A stretch of DNA of 64,000 bases from Phycisphaerales bacterium. Lineage in GTDB: Bacteria > Planctomycetota > Phycisphaerae > UBA1845 > UTPLA1. Shown here one piece after another: positions 60,192 through 64,000 of the stretch; within the stretch, counting starts at the first letter, position 1; every line of letters begins with the position of its first letter. A program made the translations under genes and the position numbers. The stretch covers positions 1-64,000 of the forward strand of contig JAKSDK010001621.1 of assembly GCA_022360095.1 (NCBI GenBank). The letters are read 5' to 3'. The notes below the pieces were generated by a model. It did not search any database and had not been told where the DNA came from. It worked only from the letters and a program-made list of their open reading frames with translations.

Positions 60192-61820
60192 CTACATGGA
60201 CTTGGGCCGCGCGGCTGACTTCAGCTGCGGTGCCAGGTTGATGCCGTCAATTGGCCCGGCGCGCTGCAGTCGCGTAGCCTCGTCCAGCAAGCCGAGGATC
60301 GTCGGCATCAAATCCACGAGGCGTGCGTGATCGATTCGACCTCCCGGCGGAAGCGAAGGCCCCGCAAAGTACATGGGAACTCGCATGTCCTCCGCCAGAC
60401 ATGAACCGTGCCCGCTGGGTTCGTCGTCGCAGAATGCCCAATCTTCACTTGCGAACACGACCAGGTCTCCGGCACGTGGCGAGTCGAACATCTCAACCAC
60501 CTGAGGCACGAAATCCGGATAGCGCGTGGCGGCCGTGGCGGCGAGCCAATCACGGGAACCATGCCAACCCTGATCGGTGAATGAGGCCGGCACACCATGG
60601 GCCCGATACCTCAGCGGGTCCGAACTCGCACCAGCTTGCGGAAGAACGATTCGATACTCCCGTCGCCCGGAATGTCCTCGGCGCTCAACGATGAAGTCTC
60701 CGTCACGGGACATTATTTTGACACGATGCTCGCCGTCTTTCAGGCAAAGCAGGGCGACCCCGGGGTGTTCCTGGAGTGGAGTCGGCGCATCAAGAATTCG
60801 TTGTAATTCGTTCTGAGTCACCGGATCATGCCAGCCCTGCGGCCCTTTCAGGTGAATTCCGACGCGTCGATATGCACCGTTGATCACCACGGCATCATAA
60901 CGGTTCATGGATCGAAGACGTGTGAGATAGGACCTTGAGCGGGTTCGTCGTTGGCGGATTCTCAGTCCGCCGTGCAGTTCCAGCCAATCGGCGATATCGA
61001 ACGTTTTGCCTTCGCCGTGCTGTACATGGCCGTGGTCGGTGATCAGGGCGAAATAGGTCCGGTCCGCCATTCCGATCTGGTTGACGGCGTCGGCGATGCG
61101 GCCGACTTGCGAATCGACGTTTTGCATTGCCCGCGCATAATTCGGTGAATTGACTCCGAAGTGGTGACCGACCTGATCCACTGCCGGGAAGTAGTTCATC
61201 AGCACGATCGGCCATCTGCCCAGGTGATTCGCAAGCTTGGTAACGTATCGGATTCGGCTTCCGACTCGGCGGTCTACATTGATGTAGTCTCCGAGGAACC
61301 AATCGATCCCGCTCTCGGCCCAGTTGTCGATCGTGCAAGTGACGCCGCGTCTTGTATGACATTGGACATTGATCGTGAGCTGGTCTCGAAGGAGATCGTA
61401 CAACGTGGGGGCGGTGAAATCCTCGTTAACGCTTCGGTACGTCGCGGCGTGAAGATAAGCCTGATACTGCAAGGTGTGGTGATCGAACCACTGGTTGCCC
61501 AGGACGCCATGATGTCCTGGAAACAAGCCGGTCAGGAGTGAGACGGCGTTGGGATAGGTAATGGCCGGCATCGAGACGATGGCATGCTCCACTCCGACAC
61601 CGCCGCGAATAAAACGTTGCTCGATGTTCGGAAGCAGCCCGTCGTCGAGTAGTTCTTCAAATCGCCGGCGATCCATGCCATCGACAAAGAAAATCACGAC
61701 TGCTTTGTCAGGTCGAAGCACGCTCGAGTTCAATCCGATCGTGTCGTCCGGGCGAGCGCAGCCGAATGTGCAGATTCCCACATACAGGGACACGGCTACA
61801 GTCAGTCGGGATCGTCTCAT
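60192..61820 (-). CDS. Alkaline-phosphatase-superfamily nucleotide pyrophosphatase/phosphodiesterase lipoprotein
   Basis: A lipoprotein signal (VSLYVGICTFGC, Cys near residue 21) leads into an ectonucleotide pyrophosphatase/phosphodiesterase-type domain: VIFFVDGMDRRRFEE (metal Asp), AITYPNAVSLLTGLFPGHHG (nucleophile Thr, then P-N), PIVLMNYFPAVDQVGHHFG (D-x-x-x-H) and LITDHGHVQHGEGK (D-H-G-H). These residues bind the two zinc ions. Substrates of the family are nucleotides, phospholipids or phosphonate esters; a specific one cannot be read. The enzyme is probably anchored in the cell envelope. Length is 542. Confidence 0.85.
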   Translation of the reverse strand: MRRSRLTVAVSLYVGICTFGCARPDDTIGLNSSVLRPDKAVVIFFVDGMDRRRFEELLDDGLLPNIEQRFIRGGVGVEHAIVSMPAITYPNAVSLLTGLFPGHHGVLGNQWFDHHTLQYQAYLHAATYRSVNEDFTAPTLYDLLRDQLTINVQCHTRRGVTCTIDNWAESGIDWFLGDYINVDRRVGSRIRYVTKLANHLGRWPIVLMNYFPAVDQVGHHFGVNSPNYARAMQNVDSQVGRIADAVNQIGMADRTYFALITDHGHVQHGEGKTFDIADWLELHGGLRIRQRRTRSRSYLTRLRSMNRYDAVVINGAYRRVGIHLKGPQGWHDPVTQNELQRILDAPTPLQEHPGVALLCLKDGEHRVKIMSRDGDFIVERRGHSGRREYRIVLPQAGASSDPLRYRAHGVPASFTDQGWHGSRDWLAATAATRYPDFVPQVVEMFDSPRAGDLVVFASEDWAFCDDEPSGHGSCLAEDMRVPMYFAGPSLPPGGRIDHARLVDLMPTILGLLDEATRLQRAGPIDGINLAPQLKSAARPKSM

Positions 61821-61919
61821 GGCCTTCTTACGCGGATGGGTTGCTTTCGTTTCCAGTTCCCATTGATCCGGAACTTTAGAAGAGATTGTCGATTATGCCA
61901 AGCGAGTGTCTACGGGCAA

Positions 61920-62417
61920 CTACGGTTGCTTTACGCCCTGGTCATATATTTCCGTGCGAATGACGTTTCCATCTTCGTCACAGGTGAGCCATTTGCCATG
62001 GCATTTGCCATGATCATATTGCCATCGCCGGGCGAGTTGCCCGTTGGCGTGCCAGGCGACCCATAGCCCGTGTCGTCGGCCTTCGAGGTTGTAGTGCTGA
62101 TGCCCTCGTTTGCGGCCCTGCTCATCGTAGATCGTCCATGGGCCGCACATCTTGCCGTTGATGTACGTGCCCTTTTCGTGAAGTTGTCCATTTTCATGCC
62201 ATGACTGAAATAGGCCGTGTCTGATTGTTTTTCCGTCTCGGTTTTTCTTGACGTACACCTGCGATTTGGTTTTTCCGTTTTCGAAGGGGATCACTTCCTG
62301 ATCCGGGGGCAGGCAGCCGAACGTCAAGCTCGCCACTGTGAGCGTGGCTCCGACGATTCTCCATTTCAATACCGTCGATATCAAGATTTGCGCTTCCACG
62401 AATACGTCAGCGTGCAC
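61920..62417 (-). CDS. MORN-repeat (YwqK-like) lipoprotein
   Basis: A lipoprotein signal is visible (GATLTVASLTFGC). The mature part is a string of MORN-like repeats of about 20 residues: SWHENGQLHEKGTYINGKMC, GPWTIYDEQGRKRGHQHYN, HGLWVAWHANGQLARRWQYD and HGKWLTCDEDGNVIRTEIYD. Proteins of the YwqK type carry such repeats; MORN motifs often bind lipids or make rods. The function is unknown. The gene overlaps the end of the upstream cupredoxin-like gene by 37 bases if ATG 62417 is the start; a TTG at 62369 would remove the overlap and still keep the lipobox. Confidence 0.75.
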   Translation of the reverse strand: MHADVFVEAQILISTVLKWRIVGATLTVASLTFGCLPPDQEVIPFENGKTKSQVYVKKNRDGKTIRHGLFQSWHENGQLHEKGTYINGKMCGPWTIYDEQGRKRGHQHYNLEGRRHGLWVAWHANGQLARRWQYDHGKCHGKWLTCDEDGNVIRTEIYDQGVKQP

Positions 62418-63220
62418 TCTTTGGTTTCCTCATCGCCGATGGTGACATCTTGCTCGATTGCTCCCCACAGTTCGTGCCAGGCCTCCATTGTGTAATCACC
62501 GGCAGGAAGCGATGAAATCTCGAAGGCGCCGTTTTCGTCGGTGACGGTGAAGAACGGGTGAGGCAGCACGCCGCAATAGGCTTCCATCCAACCGTGCACG
62601 TCGCATCTGAGCTTGACCATGATTTCAGGACGGGAGAACCTGCGCGTGGCTTTCATTCCTTTTTGGGGTTGACTGACATTGAAGCCCGCGTTGTGCTTGG
62701 TCAGACTGTGCACATTATGGAAGGTTTCGTCATTGTTGACGATATGAAGCGGCTGGCCGACCTGGAGCCCGAAGACATGCGGTACGAACATGCAGCCCGA
62801 CTGGTTCAGCATCACCGGCTTTTCAGGGGTTGGATACCGACCCTGAATCCCACGTTTAATGTAGACGAACACATGGGGAACACCGCCGGTCTCCGAGATC
62901 ATCGTTCGTGGAGACTGGACCGTGACGCCTGATCGATGGCAAGCTTCGTCGCCGGTCATTTTCAAAGGTTTGAGAGGCGGGCGCTTTCCTTCGAATTTGA
63001 CAGTCCCTCTGACAATGCCGCTTCCAAGCCGACCCTTGGACGTTGCTCCCCGCCCTGTCGCGTCCATGACCCGATCGTTGCTAACATTGGATTCAGAAGA
63101 GGACACCGTTTCAGCTGCTGGGGCTTCGTGCTGCGAAGAATCGGCCGGCGAATCCGAACAGCCGTTCGCCGCGACCAGACAAATGACCGAAAACATAAGT
63201 ACGCGGTGTTGTGACGCCAT
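62381..63220 (-). CDS. Cupredoxin-like lipoprotein
   Basis: A lipoprotein signal ([13 protein letters not shown]) is followed by a Ser/Glu-rich linker and a domain found in planctomycete copper-related proteins: [34 protein letters not shown] (first His), then [20 protein letters not shown] with a plastocyanin-like C-x2-H-x2-M arrangement. These are the usual type-1 copper ligands (His, Cys, His, Met). The C-terminus is a beta-sandwich of the carboxypeptidase-regulatory kind: [38 protein letters not shown]. Copper or electron transfer in the periplasm is inferred. It is divergent from the gamma-glutamyltransferase gene by 74 bases. Confidence 0.75.
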   Translation of the reverse strand: MASQHRVLMFSVICLVAANGCSDSPADSSQHEAPAAETVSSSESNVSNDRVMDATGRGATSKGRLGSGIVRGTVKFEGKRPPLKPLKMTGDEACHRSGVTVQSPRTMISETGGVPHVFVYIKRGIQGRYPTPEKPVMLNQSGCMFVPHVFGLQVGQPLHIVNNDETFHNVHSLTKHNAGFNVSQPQKGMKATRRFSRPEIMVKLRCDVHGWMEAYCGVLPHPFFTVTDENGAFEISSLPAGDYTMEAWHELWGAIEQDVTIGDEETKECTLTYSWKRKS

Positions 63221-63294
63221 GGAATTTGGTGAGTCTATCCCATCGTAGATTGTGCAACAACTCTTACGCCAGTCCCGGCAATGGAGACGACATC

Positions 63295-64000
63295 ATGAAA
63301 CCGATGCGAGTCCGACGACGCTTCGTGAGCTTGGTCGCGGCGATGTTTTTGCCCTTCGGATGTGCAAATCGACACCACGCGACCGGTTGGTGGGCGGACG
63401 GGAGCGATTACATGGTAGCAGCCGATCACGTCTTGGCCTCGCAAGCGGGCGCCGAGATTCTGGCGGCCGGTGGCAATGCCGTGGATGCCGCCGTGGCGAC
63501 GGCGTTTGCCTTGGCCGTTGTGCGACCGGAGAGCTGTGGTCTCGGCGGAGGAGGGTTCATGCTCATTCACCGACCGGACCGTCCGCCGATCGTATTGGAT
63601 TATCGAGAGACTGCTCCGGCTGCCGCATCGCGCGAAGCGTACTTGAGTCAGCAAGGGCGGCCGATTCCGGGAAAGACGAAATATGGCGCCTGGGCGGTGG
63701 GTGTGCCTGGCACGGTCAGAGGGTTGCTGCATGCGCTAGAGCATCACGGCTCCGGGCGTGTGACGAGGAACGCGGTGCTGCAGCCCGCAATCAGGTTGGC
63801 CCGCCAACCCGACAGCGTGATCGCGGATCGCCATCTACACGAGGCTTCCCTCGATCTGACAACGACCGGGCCTCCCATCGTCGAGGGACGCTTCGCGACG
63901 ATATGCCGAACATTCACGAGAAACGGTGAGCCGATTGCAATAGGTGATGTCGTTGACCGTCGTGAGATCGTCAGGCCATTGCAAGCCATAGCGGAGCACG
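63295..64000 (+). CDS. Gamma-glutamyltransferase lipoprotein, 3' end outside window
   Basis: The frame is open from ATG 63295 (GGAG eight bases upstream) to the end of the window, with no stop. A lipoprotein signal ([14 protein letters not shown]) is followed by the typical N-terminus of gamma-glutamyltransferase: [60 protein letters not shown], then [20 protein letters not shown]. The family cuts glutathione or moves gamma-glutamyl groups in the periplasm. The catalytic Thr that opens the small subunit lies beyond the window, so activity cannot be judged. A short frame at 63252-63929 in another phase is a shadow. Confidence 0.88.
   Translation, partial: MKPMRVRRRFVSLVAAMFLPFGCANRHHATGWWADGSDYMVAADHVLASQAGAEILAAGGNAVDAAVATAFALAVVRPESCGLGGGGFMLIHRPDRPPIVLDYRETAPAAASREAYLSQQGRPIPGKTKYGAWAVGVPGTVRGLLHALEHHGSGRVTRNAVLQPAIRLARQPDSVIADRHLHEASLDLTTTGPPIVEGRFATICRTFTRNGEPIAIGDVVDRREIVRPLQAIAEH

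Noticed and set aside
1-64000. tRNA, rRNA, CRISPR or insertion sequences
   Set aside because: I scanned the gaps for TPsiC-arm-like GGTTCGAATCC, repeat-spacer arrays and transposase motifs. Matches to TTCGAATCC lie only inside protein genes (for example near 23430 and 32698) without cloverleaf partners.

Overview
The window reads as chromosomal DNA of a diderm bacterium, most likely a member of the Planctomycetota. This is an inference from gene content and not from a phylogeny. The signs are an ECF sigma factor overlapping a TPR-bearing Ser/Thr kinase, several secreted proteins with dockerin-like calcium repeats, a PEP-CTERM-like peptide, many lipoproteins, and C-x2-C/C-x2-C zinc-ribbon membrane proteins with the YNL-x-G signature. 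BamD- and LptE-like lipoproteins show an outer membrane. Diaminopimelate decarboxylase and an L,D-transpeptidase point to a peptidoglycan wall. No rRNA, tRNA, CRISPR array, IS element or prophage was recognised.

Region 1 (1-12.7 kb) is accessory in character. It holds the end of a TPR protein built of near-identical 126-bp units, two repeat-rich surface-fibre proteins (one with a C-terminal S74-type chaperone domain), small secreted dockerin-like proteins, a secreted metzincin protease, the ECF/Ser-Thr kinase pair, and a cysteine-rich secreted protein whose start overlaps a 26-codon PEP-CTERM-like ORF.

Region 2 (12.7-26.7 kb) carries a TetR regulator with a palindrome in its probable promoter, a YceI-like lipoprotein, a membrane protein, divergent bamD-like and lptE-like genes, ftsH, a GNAT enzyme, hutI with a bifunctional formiminotransferase-cyclodeaminase (the end of histidine degradation), a secreted esterase with a PKD-like domain, and a cation/proton antiporter.

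Region 3 (26.7-38 kb) has planctomycete-type hypothetical proteins, a protein joining an archaeal adenylate-kinase-like domain to a deoxyribosyltransferase-like domain, a lipoprotein deiminase homologue, a PurL with two N-terminal PurS-like modules, accA, larE and endonuclease V.

Region 4 (38-50 kb) serves mainly the envelope and housekeeping: a large exported protein, an L,D-transpeptidase, 5-formyl-THF cyclo-ligase, a WecA-type sugar-phosphate transferase followed by an O-antigen-ligase-like protein, lysA, upp and an SGNH lipoprotein. Region 5 (50-64 kb) has a KfrA-like DNA-binding protein, a tandem pair of DUF4139-like secreted proteins, a thioester-reductase-type SDR with a GT-C-like membrane protein, a GxCxG hydrolase overlapping a PAP2 phosphatase, an alkaline-phosphatase-superfamily phosphodiesterase, MORN and cupredoxin-like lipoproteins, and the start of a gamma-glutamyltransferase that runs off the window.

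Starts were moved from the longest open frame where a ribosome-binding site, signal peptide, family length or overlap gave a better choice; each case is explained in its entry. All family names come from reading motifs by eye, without database searches.
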